Assembly (NCBI GenBank): GCA_035048815.1
Contig: JAUCBN010000005.1
Location: 14,472,517 to 14,536,516, forward strand
Length of the DNA stretch: 64,000 nt
Direction: 5' to 3'
Origin: Abelmoschus esculentus
Taxonomy: Eukaryota; Streptophyta; Magnoliopsida; Malvales; Malvaceae
Shown: positions 21,101 through 33,605 of the stretch, in pieces
Layout: the number at the start of each line of letters is the position of its first letter
How positions within the stretch are numbered: position 1 is the stretch's first letter
Translations under genes and position numbers: made by a program
The notes under the pieces: model-generated
Database searches by the model: none
What the model was told of the DNA's origin: nothing
The model's input: only the letters and a program-made list of their open reading frames with translations

Positions 21101-24100
21101 TCTCTTCGAGTGCATGTCATAATGAACCGTCCCTTTCTTACAGCGTAAACTGTGATGAACCAACCACCCTTCTCTTTGAGCGTATGTCACGATGAATGAC
21201 CCCTCTCAACGAGTGCATGTCAAATTGAACCGGCCTTTTCTTAGAGCGTATACCGTGATGGACGACCCCTCTCTTTGAGAGTATGTCGTGGTGAATGACC
21301 TCTCTCTTCGAGTGTTTTTCATAATGAACATACCCTCTCTTTGAGCATATGTCGTGATGGATGACCCCTCTCTTTGAGCGTATATCACGATGAATGACCT
21401 CTAACTTCGAGTGCATGTCATAATAAACGATCCCTCCCTTTGAGCGTATACTGTGATGGACGATCCCTTTCTTTCTCTGAGAGTGCATGTCATAATGAAC
21501 GGCCCCTCTCTTTGAGCGTATACCGCGATGGATGCCGCGCTCTTTGAGCGTATGTCGCGATGAATGACCACACTCTTCGAGTGCATGTTACAATGAACGA
21601 TCCCTCTATTTGAGCGTATATCGTGGTCGATGACCCCTTTCTTTGAGGGTATGTTACGATGAATGACACTTCTCTTTGACTGCATGTCATGGTGAACGGT
21701 CCCTTTCTAAGGGCGTATACCGTGATGGACAACCCTTCTCTTTGAACGTATGTCAAGATGAATGACCCCTCTCTTTGAGTGTATACTGTGATCGATGACC
21801 CCTCTCTTTGAGCGTATGTTGCAATGAATGACCCCTCTCTTCAAGCGTATGTCATAATGAATGGTCCCTATCTCCGAGCATATACCGTGTTGGACGACCC
21901 CTCTCTTTAAGCGTATGTCGCAATAAATGACCCTTCTCTTCAAGTGCATGTCATGTTGAACAGTCACTCTCTTTAAGCGTATACCGTGAAAGATGATGCC
22001 TCTCTTTAATCGTATGTCGAGATGAATGACCCCTCTCTCCGAGTGCATGTCACAATGAACGGTCTCTCTCTGAGCGTATACCGTTATGGACGATCCCTCT
22101 CTTTGAGCATATGTCCCGATGAATGACCCCTCCCTTCGAGTGCATGTTAGAATAAACGGTCCCATTCTTAGAGTGTATTCCGTGATGGATGACCCCTCTC
22201 TATGGACGTATGTCGCTGTGAATGACTCATCCCTTCAAGCGTATGTCAAAATGAATGATTCCTCTCTTTGAGTGTATGCCGTGATGGACGATCCCTCTCT
22301 TTGAGCGTCTTTCGTAATAAACGAGTTCTCTCTTTCAACGTATTTTGCGGTGAATGACCCATCTCTTTGTGCGTATGTCATAATGAATTGTCCCTCTCTC
22401 TGACTGTATACCGTGAGAAACGACCCCTCTCTTTAAGCGTATGTCACGATGAATAACCACTCTCTTCGAGTGCATGTCATAGTGACCGGTCCCTCTCTTA
22501 GAGCGTATATCGTGGTAGATGTCCCCTTTCTTTGAGCGTATGTCGCGATGAATGACCCCTCTCTTCAAGTGCATGTCATAATGAACGGTCCCTCTCTTTG
22601 AGCCTATACCGTGATGGACGGCCCCTCACTTTAAGCGTATGTTGCGATGAATAACCCCTCTCTTTTAGAGCATGTCATAATGAACGGTCCTTCTTTAGAG
22701 AGTATATTGTGGTCGATTCTCTTTCAAAAAAAATATCATGGTCGATGAACCTTTTCTTTGAGTGTATGTTGCGTTGACTGACCCCTCTATTCAAGTGCAT
22801 GTCATAATGAACTGTCCCTCTCTTTGAGCGCATACCGTCATGGACGAACCCTCTCTTTAAGCGTATGTCGCAAAGAATGACCCCTCTCTTCAAGTACATG
22901 CTATAATGAATGGTCCCTTTCTTAGAGAATATACCGTAATGGTTGACCCTTCTCTTTTAGTGTATGTCATGGTTTATGACCCATCTCTTCGAGCGTATGT
23001 CATAATGAATGGTACCTCTAGCGTATAACGTGATGCACGATCCCTCTCTTTGAGTGCATGTCGTGATGAATGACCCATCTCATCGAGTGCATGTCATAAT
23101 GAAAGGTCCTTCTCTTTGAGCAAATACCATGATGGACAACCCCTCTCTTTAAGCGTATGGCGCGATGAATAACACCTCTTCTAGTACATGTAATAATGAA
23201 CGGTCCCTCTCTTAGAGCGTATACCGTGGTCGATGACCCCTTTCTTTGAGCGTTTATTGCAATGAATAAACCCTCTCTTTGAGTGCTTGTCATGGTGTAT
23301 GGTCCCTCTCTTTGAGAGTATACCGTGATGGACGACCCCTCTCATCAAGTGCATGTCATAATGAACGGTCCATCACTTTGAGCGTATACCGTCATGGATG
23401 ACCCCTCTCTTTGAGCGTACGTCGCAATGATTGACCCCTCTCTTCGGGTGCTTGTCATAATGAACGGTCCCATTCTTAGAGCGTATACCGTCATGGACGA
23501 CCCCGCTCTATGAGCGTATGTCGCGGTGAATGACCCCTCTATTCGAGCATATGTCAAAATGAACGATTCCTCTCTTTGAGCGTATACCATGATGGATGAC
23601 CCCTTTCTTTGAGCGTATATCGCGATGAATGACCCCTCTCTTCATGTTCATGTCTTGGTGAACGGTCCCTCTCTTTGAGCGTATACCGTGATGGATGACC
23701 CCTCTCTTTAAGCGTATGTCGTGATGAATGACCCCTCTCTTCGAGTGCATGTCATGGTGAATTGTCCCTCTCTTTCATCGTATACCATGATGGACGACCC
23801 CTCTCAGTGAGCATATGTTGCGATGAATGACACTTCTCTTCGAGTGCATGTCATGGTGAACGGTACCTCTCTTTGAGCGTGGACTCTGATGAACGACCCC
23901 TCTCTTTGATTGCATGTCGCGATGAAAGACCCCTCTCTTCGATAGCATATCATTATGAATGGTCCCTCTCTTTGTGCGTATACCGTCCTGGACAAATCCT
24001 CTCATTAAGCGTATGTCGCGATGAATTACCCCTCTCTTCGAGTGCATGTCATAATGAACGATCCCTTTCTTTAGAGCGTATACCGTGATGGATGACCCCT

Positions 24101-24302
24101 CTCTTTGAGCGTATACCGTCATGGACAGCTCCTCTCATTGAGCGTATGTCGTGATGAATGACCGCTCTCTTCGAGTGCATTTCATAATGAATGATCCCTC
24201 TCTTTAGAGCGTATGCCGTGATGGACGACCCCTCTCTTTGAGCGTATGTCATGATGAATGACCCCTCTCTTTGTTTGTATATCAAAGTGAACGGTCCCTT
24301 TC
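18139..24302 (+). repeat. 33-bp satellite, block 5 (longest)
   Basis: 6.2 kb of uninterrupted satellite in A-B-C order with local irregularities. Two identical adjacent A/C hybrid monomers lie at 18508-18573. CCGCCGC or CCGCGC marker monomers occur near 19355 and 21533. Consecutive C monomers occur near 24085-24125, and there is an A-rich interruption near 22730. No gene. The minus-strand open frames here (60-152 aa) follow from the 33-bp period being a multiple of 3. Confidence 0.95.
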
Positions 24303-25060
24303 TGATATGTGCCGATCTTGTTAAGGATGTTGAACGACAAACTTTGATTATAGGACCTTGGAAGGAAGCAAGTCTCTCGCAAGAAGTGGATACAAAATGA
24401 AGAATTAAGGATAAGGGATGAAAGGAATAGGTGTGATGAATGAAAGAAATAGTTTAGGGACTGATTTGGAAGCGGAAAGGATGTGTAATGTTGATAAGGG
24501 TGAATGGATGTTTAGGACATTTTGTGGTGATGACAAAGGATTGAGATTGATGAATGGATTGAGAGGATATGTAATGGATGGTGAAATGGAAATAGTATCG
24601 TAAAGATACTCAAGGAAGAAACTAGGTTATTGAAAACCTAATCTTGAACCTTATGGTATATTAAATTAAAAGAACCAGAAGTATCAAGATCGATAGAAGA
24701 GGGGTTGACGCCACATGTACTTGATAAGTCGATGAAGGTCTAAGAAGAACTAAACGAGCGAAAATTCTCACAAAGGATAAAATATATTATGAATTTTATG
24801 ATTACAAAATAAAATTCAAGTCCTATTTATAGTTTTCTAAGGGGTTTGGCCAAAATGGCTTTTAACTATTCGGATAACCATTCATTTGAATGGTGTCCCG
24901 CTCCAAATCTATTAGAAGAGTTGTAACTTTTCGATCCAGCCTGCACAGTCTTTAGTAATTGGGCCATATCTCGAGCTCCCAATATCGGATTGATGCGATT
25001 CAACATGCATTGGAAAGATAAGAGATAGGGGATAAATTTTATGAAGACAATGAAACCGTC
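24303..25060 (-). mobile_element. LTR-D fragment, reverse orientation
   Basis: Starts TGATATGTGCCGATC, the complement of the LTR-D 3' end. It runs 758 bp to a point equivalent to about 17330 in the LTR-D at 14709, where it abuts a plus-oriented LTR-D. No coding content is supported. The open frame at 24418-24603 lies inside the LTR and is not called. Confidence 0.75.
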
Positions 25061-26678
25061 TGATGCGTGCACATTTCTTCTCATTTATCTCATGCTTTCA
25101 TGGTTTATTTCATGCATGAGATCAAAGGGGAGTTATCTTATTGATCTTAGTATTTATTACTTTTATATACTTTATATTAAGCTACTTAAGAGTTATATTA
25201 CATAAGCTATAAAAATGAATAGTTATATAACCACATTGATTAAAGTTTTAGCTTAGTTCTAAACTCATGTTAAGTATTTTAAGTATTCTAATTATTTTCA
25301 TTATTATGTTTTCTTCATAGGACTTACCTACAGCTCAAGGAGTAAATAGTAGCTCAGTGTCAGCTCAGTCAGCTCAGAAGAAGCTAAACGGAAGACAATG
25401 CTAGAAACACAAGGAGCCAACTTCAGAATAGCTTGGAAATACATGGGACATTCCTACAGTACTTAAAGGACTAAAGGATAGCTCCATGTCAGCTCACAAG
25501 CCCCATACAAGCTCAAATGAAGCATAATTTAAAACGAGGCCTTAGGAGATTCGGATTAGCTCCGAAACACTCCTCACACTAGAAGAGAGTATCAGGAAAC
25601 TAATGGACCACCTCACTTTGCTAAAGGCAGCTCGGATTAGCTTCTTTGAGCTTCAAACTTTAGCTAAGTCTTTCAGCCAGATAGCTCAGTTCAATCCAGC
25701 TCACTCCCAGCTCGATTAGATCACCTCAACTCTAGCTATCACTCCCAGCTCAACACCCAAAGGTCACCTACCCTTCACCAAGCATCATGTCTGTCCATTA
25801 TCCAAATTGGGCGCCAAGATCATGGAGGGAAAGGAAGTGGGAGCCAAAACAAAGAGATAGCACTTTTCATTGGACAAATTCATAATGGTCCACTTGTTTG
25901 CCATTTCGAGAAGGATAAAAGAAGAACTGGGTTTAGGTGTCTTCTTAAAAGTTGTTCCCCTATCTCATGTCTTTCCAACGCATGCTGAATCACATCAATC
26001 CAATTTCGGGAGCTCGAGATATGGCCAAATTGCTGAAGACAGTGCAGGCTGGACCGAGAAGTTACATCTTTTCGAATAGTTTTGGAGGGAGAGACCATTC
26101 AAATGAATTGTTATCCGAATAGTTAAAGGCCATTTCCGCCAAACCTCTTAGAAAACTATAAATAGGACTTAAATTCATTTTCAAATCACATCTTTGATCA
26201 AAATAAAATTTCTTTGTGAGTTTACTCTCAAACTTGTTTTTTTTTTAAACTATATCGACTTATCAAGTCTATTATATAGGTTTGTGGCGTCTCATATCTT
26301 TTCCATCCATACTTAAGATTCTAGGAACTTATTTCCTAAGGGTCTAAGTCCGATACCACCCTCAAAGCACACTATAAGTTTGGTTTATGCTTCATAGCAT
26401 AAGTTCTACTTTTGTTACCATTGAATTCTATTTATTTACGACCTTCCATACATTCTATCCTAACACTTTCTTCCATCACCGAAATCGACTTCCCTAGCCT
26501 TCACTATCATCTTTTCAATTTATTTCCCAAACCAAAATATCACATCCGTTCCCACCACTTCACCATCTTTTCTTCATAGAACAAGGAAAGCGTACGAGGA
26601 TCAAGGTTTGCTTACAATCACGGCTAGGAATATCAAAGCTTCTCTCTACAACAACCATTGGAGAGTTGGACTGTATCA
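25061..26678 (+). mobile_element. LTR-D related LTR, apparently full length
   Basis: 1618 bp from TGATGCGTGCACATT to GGACTGTATCA. It shares most of its length with LTR-D at 14709 but has a different 3' portion, so it is a subfamily. AGCTCA motifs cluster at 25350-25385 and 25680-25760. A TATA-like CTATAAATAGG lies near 26154. Flanking 5-mers CCGTC (left) and CCCTC (right) differ at one base, and the left flank is another LTR, so a simple solo insertion is not demonstrated. Confidence 0.7.
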
Positions 26679-29600
26679 CCCTCTCTTCGAGTGCATCTCC
26701 TGGTGAATGGTCCCTCTCTTGGAGCATATAACGTGATGGACGATCCCTCTCTTTGAGCGTATGTCGCGATGAATGACCCCTCTCTTCGAATGCAAGTCAT
26801 AATGTACGACCCCTTTCCTAGAGCGTATACCGTGACGGACAACCCATCTCTTTGAGCATATGTCGCGGGGACTGACCCCTCTCTTCGAGCGTATGTCAAA
26901 ATGAATGGTCCTTATCTTTGAGAGTATGTCGTGATGGACGATCCCTCTCTTTGAGCGTATGTCGCATAGAATTACCCCTATCTTTGAGTGCATGTCATAT
27001 TGAACGAACCCTTTCTTAGAGTTTATACCGTGATAGACGACCACTCTCTTAGAGCGTATGTCGCAGTGAATGACCCCTCTCTTCGAGCATATGTCATAAT
27101 GAATAGTCCCTCTCTTTGAGTGTATGCCGTGATGGATGACCCCTCTTTGAGCGTATGTCGCGATGAATGACCCCTATCTTTGAGTTCGTGTCATAATGAA
27201 CGGGAGCGTATACTGTTATGGATGACCCCTCTCTTTGAGAGTATGTCGCGACGAGCGGTCCCTCTTTGAGCATATACCATGGTTGACATCGCCGCTCTTT
27301 GAGCGTATATGGCGATAAAAGACCCCTCTCTTCCAGTGCATGTCATAATGAACTATGTCTCTCTTTGAGCAAGTACTGTGATCGATGACCTCTCTCTTTG
27401 AGCATATGTTGCGATGAATGAACCTTCTCTTCGAGTGCATGTCATGGTGAACGGTTCCTCTCTTTGAGCGTATGTCACGATGAATGACCCCTCTCTTCGA
27501 GTGAATGTCTTAATGAATGGTCCCTTAGGGCCTATATCCTGATGGACGACCCTTCTCTTTGAGTGTATGTCGCGATGAAATACCCCACTCTTCGAGTGCA
27601 TGTCATAATGAACAGTCCCTTTCTTAGAGCATATATCGTGATGGACGACCCCTCTTTGGGCGTATGTCACGATGAATGACCCCTCTCTTCGAGTGCATGT
27701 CATTATGAACGGTACTTTTCTTAGAGCGTATACCGTGATGGACGACCCTTCTCTTAGAGCGTATGTCGCTATGAATGACCCCTCTCTTTGAGTGAATGTC
27801 ATGGTGAACGAGTGTATATCGGGATGGACAACACCTCTCCTTCAGCGTATGTCGCGATGAATGATCCCTTTGTTCGAGTGCATGTCAAAATTAATGGTTC
27901 CTTTCTTAGAGAGTAAGCCGTGATGGAAGACACCTCTCTTTGAGCGAATGTCGCGATGAATAACACCTCTGTTCTAGTGCATGTCATAATAATGGTCCCT
28001 TTCTTGGAGTGTATACCATGATGGACGACTGCTCTCCTTGAGCGTATGACGCGATGAATGACCCCTCTCTTCGAGTGCATGTCATGATATACAGTCCCTC
28101 TCTTTCAGCGTATGTCGTGGTGGACGACTCTTGCCTTTGTGTGTTTGTCGCGAAGAATGACCCCTATCTTCGAGTGCGTGTCATAATGAACGGTCCATCT
28201 CTTTGAGCATATGTCGCGATGAATGACCACTCTTCGAGTTCATGTCTTAATGAATGGCCCCTCTTTCAGCATATACCGTGATGGACACCGCCGCTCTTTG
28301 AGTGTATATGGCGATAAAAGACCCCTCTCTTCGAGTGCATGTCATAATAAACGGTCCCTCTCTTTGAGCGTATACCGTGATCGATGACACCTCTCTTTGA
28401 GCATATGTTGCGATGAATAACCCTTCTCTTCGAGTGCAAGTCATGGTGAACAGTCCCTCTCTTTGAGCGTATGTCGCGATCAATGACCCCTCTCTTCGAG
28501 TGCATGTCTTAATGAACGATCCCTTTCTTAGAGTATATACCATGATGGACGACCCTTCTCTTTCAGCGTATGTCGCAATGAATGACCTCTCTCTTCAAGC
28601 GTATGTCATAATGAACAATCCCTCTATTTGAGCATATACCGTGATCGATGACCCCTCTCTTTGAGTGCATGTTGCGATGGAAGACCCATCTCTTCGAGAA
28701 CATCTCCTGCCGAATGGTCCCACTCTTGGAACTTGTTATAATGAATGTCCCCTTTCTAAGAACGTATACCATGATGGACGACCCCTCTCTTTGAGCGTAT
28801 GTCACGGTGAATGACCCCTCTCATCGAGCGTATGTCATAATGAACGGTCCCTCTCTTTGAGCGTATGCCGTGACGGACGACCCCTCTCTTTGAGCGTATT
28901 TCGCGATGAATGACCCCTATCTTCGTGTGTATGTCATGGAACGGTCCCTCTCTTTGAGCGTATACCATGATGGATGACTCCACTCTTTGAGCGTATGTCG
29001 CGATGAATGACCCCTCTCTTCGAGTGCTTGTCATCATGCACGGTACCTTTCTTAGAGCGTATACTGTGATGGACGACCCTTCTCTTTGAGCATATGTCGC
29101 GATGAAATACCCCTCTATTCGAGTGCATGTCATAATGAACAGTTCCTTTCTTAGTGCGTACACCGTGATGGACGACCCCCTCTTTGAGCGTATGTCACGA
29201 TGAATGACCCCTCTCGTCGAGTGCATGTTATTATGAACGGTCCTTTTCTTTGAGTGTATACCGTGATGAACGACCCTTCTCTTTGAGCGTATGTCGCGAT
29301 GATGACTCCTCTCTTTGAGTGAATGTCATGGTGAACGGTCCCTCTCATTGAGTGTATGTCCTAATGGACAACACCTTTCCTTCAGCGTATGTCGCGATGG
29401 ATGACCCCTTTGTTCGAGTGCATGTCATAATTAATCGTCCCTTTCTTAGAGAGAATTCCATGATTGAAGACACCTCTCTTTGAGTGAATGTCACGATGAA
29501 TAACCCCTCTGTTCTAGTGCATGTCATAATAATGGTACCTTTCTTATAGTGTATACCGTGATGGACGACCCCTCTCTTTGAGCGTATGACGCGATGAATG

Positions 29601-30363
29601 ACCCCTCTCTTTGAGTGCATGTCATGGTATATGGTCCCTCTCTTTCAGCGTATGCCATGGTGGACGACCCTTGTCTTTGAGCGTTTGTCGTGATTAATGA
29701 CCCTTCTCTTTGAGTGCATGTCATGGTGAACTATCCCTCTCTTTGAGCGTATGCCGTGATGGATGACACCTCTCTTTGAGCGTATGTCGAAAGGAATGAC
29801 CCCTCTGTTCGAGTGCATGTCATAATTAATGGTCGCTTTCTTAGTGCGTATACCATGATGTACGACCCCTGTCTTTGAGCGTATGTCGCGATGAATGATC
29901 CCTCTCTTCCGGTGCATGTCATGGTAAATGTCTCTTTGAGCGTATGCCGTATTGGAAGACCCCTCTCTTTGAGCGTACGCCGTAATGGAAGACCCCTCTC
30001 TTTGAGCGTATATCGTGGTTGGACGACGCTTCTCTTTGAGCGTATGTCACGATGAATGACCCTCTTTTTGAGTGCATGTCATAATTAATGGTCCATTTCT
30101 TAGAGCGTATACCGTGATGGACTACCCCTCTCTTTGAGCGTATGTCGCGATGAATGACCCCTCCCTTCGAGTGCATGTCATGGTAAACGGTCCCTCTCTT
30201 TGAGCGTGTGCCGTGATGGACGACCCCTGTCATTGAGCGTTTGTCGCGATGAATGAACCCTCCCTTAGAGTGCATGTGATGGTGAACGGTCTCTCTCTTT
30301 GAGCGTTTGTCGCGATGAATGACCTCTCTCTTCGGTTGCATGTCATAATTAATGATCCCTTTC
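26679..30363 (+). repeat. 33-bp satellite, block 6
   Basis: A-B-C monomers with CCGCCGC-type markers near 27286 and 28281 (about 1 kb apart). A distinctive run of variants (CCTTCAGCGTATG, then CTTTGTTCGAG, then GTTCTAGTGCATG) occurs at about 27838-27980 and again at about 29380-29520. The block includes three consecutive C monomers near 29937-30035. Much of 26900-29600 has a counterpart in block 12. Confidence 0.95.
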
Positions 30364-31625
30364 TGATACGATCCTAATCAGCGCCTATTATCTAGTTTAT
30401 GCATTGACAAGCATACTTTTGCTATTTAAGTAATGTTTTGTGATTGCTTAACCACATCTTTATATTTATAAGTCATCTTATTCTTAATATTAACTAAACT
30501 ATATTGTTTTCTAGCTCATTTTGGTTTATTTCAGTTTGTTTCAGCTTATACATTGTTTGCTTATTGTTTCAGCTATTTTAAGTAAAGATAATAGTCCGAG
30601 GAAGCTTAAAGACATTAAGGGTAGCTCAATATGGCTTGGGAAGAATTATGACAGCTTGGAACAACTCAAGAATGGCTCAAACGCTTAGAATTTCATAGGA
30701 GCTTAAGGAATGATTATTTTAGGTCGTGAACTTAAAGGAACTATGTACAGGAGCTCACGAACTTAAAGGCCTAGCTCAAGCAGCTAAAGTTAACTTAGAA
30801 AAAGCTAAATGGAAGGCAATGCTACAAACACAAGTATTCAACTTTAGAATAGCTTGGGAATGCATGGAACACTCCTACAGTACTTAAAGGACTCAAGACT
30901 TGCTACATGTCAGCTCATAAATCCCATATGAGCTCAAATGAAGTAAATTTCAAAACGAGGCATTAAGAGATTCATATCAGCTCAAGAACACTTCTCACAC
31001 TAGAAGAGAGTATAAGGAAGCTAATGGACCAACTCACTTTGCTAAAGGAATCTCGAATTAGCTTATTTCACCTTCAAACTTTAGCTAAAGTGTTTCAGTT
31101 AGATAGCTTAGCTCACTCTAGCTCACTCTCAGCTCACTCTCAGCTCGATTAGCTCATCTCAACTCTAGCTACCACTCCCGGCTTAACACTCGAAGGTCAC
31201 CAACCCTTCACCAAGTATCATGTCCGTCCATTGTCCACATTTTGCACCAAGATAATGGAGAGAAAGCAAGTGGGCGCCAAAACAAAGAGATAGCACTTTT
31301 CATTGGATAGATTAATGATGGTCCACTTGTTTTCCATTTTTGAGCAGGATACAAGAAGAACTAGGTTTCGTTGTCTGCATGAAAGTTGTTCCCCTATCTC
31401 TTATCTTTCCAATGCATGTTGAATCGCATCAATTTGATATCGGAAGCTCGAGATATGACAAAATTACTAAAGACTGTGCAGGATAAAATTTTAACGAAAA
31501 GTTCCAACAACTCTTGGAAGAAGACACCATTCAACCGAACGGTTAAGGAGGGAGACACCACCAATTGAACAGACAACAAGGCCACTATTCAGCCAATTAT
31601 TCAAAGGGAAATGTCCCTTGGCCAC
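30364..31625 (+). mobile_element. LTR-D/B-like LTR, 3' truncated
   Basis: Starts TGATACGATCCTAATC directly after satellite. It shares with LTR-D the AGCTCA-rich stretch and the segment around GGAACACTCCTACAGTAC, and with LTR-B (as reverse complement) the last ~200 bp ending in CCCTTGGCCAC. It is cut at 31625 by the B2 LTR, which points the opposite way. The missing remainder is not found on the far side of B2. The same truncated end and junction recur at 61971-62164. Confidence 0.75.
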
Positions 31626-33398
31626 TGATATGCTCCAACTCTCCAAAGATGCTTATAGAGAGAAGCTTTGATTGCCCGGACCTTAGAATGCAAGAAAGCC
31701 TTGTATTGTTTCATGAACATAAGAATGTTAAAGGATGCGGGAAATAAGATAAGGATGATTTAAGAAAAGGTTATGGTGTGGGGTATTGTTTAGATGAAAA
31801 GGAAGTTGTCTTGGTGAAGGGAATGCGTGGGGGATGTTGATGGTTGATTAAGGAAGAAAATGGAGGTGTTTAAGTGAAGTAAATGATATAGAAAGATACG
31901 TTAAGGGCTGGTGAAGAATGGTGGACGAAAATGGAATGTGGATGGTGATTATGTGATGATGGAATGATAGTATTCAAAGGGGCAAAGGTTGAACTTATGT
32001 TATAGGAACATAAACCAAATCTAGTTGCAACTCTGAGGGTGGTAGATACACTTAGACTTCTTGGAAATGTAATTCCAGAAATCTAAAGTATAAAGAATGG
32101 AGGGTGACTCCACAAAACAAAGAGATGATTTGATAAGTCGATAAAGTTCTTAAAAGAACAAGAATGAGAGATTAACTCACAAAATAAATAATCTGATTCA
32201 AAGTTGTGTGTTCAAATGCTAAAATGGCTACATATTTATATGAAATGAAAGTGTGTGGCCAAGGGATATTACCCTTTGAAAAGGTGGATGAATAGTGGCC
32301 TTGGTGTTTGCTCAATTGGTGGTGTCTCCCTCCTTAACCGTTCGGGTTGAGTGGTGTCTCCTTCCAAGAATTGTTGTAACTTTTCGGTTCGAAATTCCAG
32401 CCTACATAGTCTTCAGTAAATTGGACATATCTCAAGTTCCCAATATCAGATTGATGCAATTCGACATGCGTTGGAAATATAAGAGATATTGGAACAACTT
32501 TCATGAAGACACTGAAACCCAATTCAACTTGTATATTACTCGAAATTGGCAAACAAGTGGACCATCATGAATCTGCCCAATGAAGAGTGTTGTCTCTTTG
32601 TTTTGGCGCCGAAACATGTTTCCCTCCATGGTTGGTCGGTTGTGTCTCTTAGGGACAAACATGTCCTTCCATGGTTGAGATGAAGGTTGTAGGGTGAGCT
32701 AAGATAAGCTTGATGAACTAAGACTGAGCTGGGTTGAGCTGATCTAGCTAGATGATTTAGCTAGCTGAAAGTTCACCATCTTTGAGTGATGATTTGAGCT
32801 GAACGGCTAACCCCTTAGTTGAGTGAATTGATCCTTAGGGCCATAATACTCTCCTTAATCCATAAGAGTGTATAGGAGCTGATCCGAATCCCAAATGAAG
32901 GGAAATTCACCATTTGTCATTTTGAGCTCATTTTGAATTCGTGAGCTTGAACGGAGCTATCTTCCACTTCATTGCGCTGCCTAGGAGTGTTTAGTACATT
33001 TTCGAGTTGATCAGAAACTGGTAAGTGCCTCAAAAAATGATTCTTTGTTTTGAGCTCAAATGGTGCATTTGAGCTAAAACGGAGCTGGGCAATAGTCCTT
33101 TAAGCTGTGTTTAACATAACCTGCAAAGAAACAACTTAAACTAATAAGTATGATGTTACTAAACATGTGTTGAATATTAATTATGCATAATATAAGCTAA
33201 ATAAAGCTGTGGTTCAATACTAATTACTAAGTTATCAATAGTAATATAAGGAAATAAACATTATATGCATATAATATGAGATAGCAAGTGAGTGTAGCAC
33301 ATGAATTGAGTAAATAAAGAGTATTAATTAGAACTCCCTGATTGGAATTGTGTGACTTAAGGTATGGGCAAAAACTAAAGTTGGGCGTGCACATATTA
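31626..33398 (-). repeat. 3' LTR of B2
   Basis: 1773 bp from TGATATGCTCC to GTGCACATATTA (plus strand). The terminal CA has decayed to TA. It holds the LTR-encoded polyprotein tail at its right end and AGCTCA/TGAGCT runs near 32690-32760. Confidence 0.8.
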
Positions 33399-33605
33399 TC
33401 CCCTTCTTCTTTTGGGCAATTTATCCTCAAATCGAACCCCTTGGTGCTGCAATCTCACTTAGCAATTGAAAAGACATAGTTTTGACGTGCATGGCCTTCT
33501 ATCTCCTCCTTGAATTTCTAAAAAGAAGATGAGAATTCTTTTTGGCTTGTTTTGGGTTAGAAAATTCAGAAGTGAGCACGGGATGTGTCAAAAGACATTC
33601 CCTAA

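Noticed and set aside
18032..24285. Many minus-strand open frames of 60-180 aa rich in SKRG/QREG repeats
   Set aside because: They follow from a stop-poor 33-bp period. They occur in several frames at once, break wherever a monomer has an indel, and have no start context or domain.
24418..24603. Possible small host gene
   Set aside because: Lies wholly within an LTR-D fragment and is not open in the other LTR-D copies that I can compare.
25056..26683. CCGTC/CCCTC as a target duplication of the LTR at 25061-26678
   Set aside because: One mismatch in five, and the left flank is another LTR while the right is satellite, so the flanks do not join into a plausible empty site.
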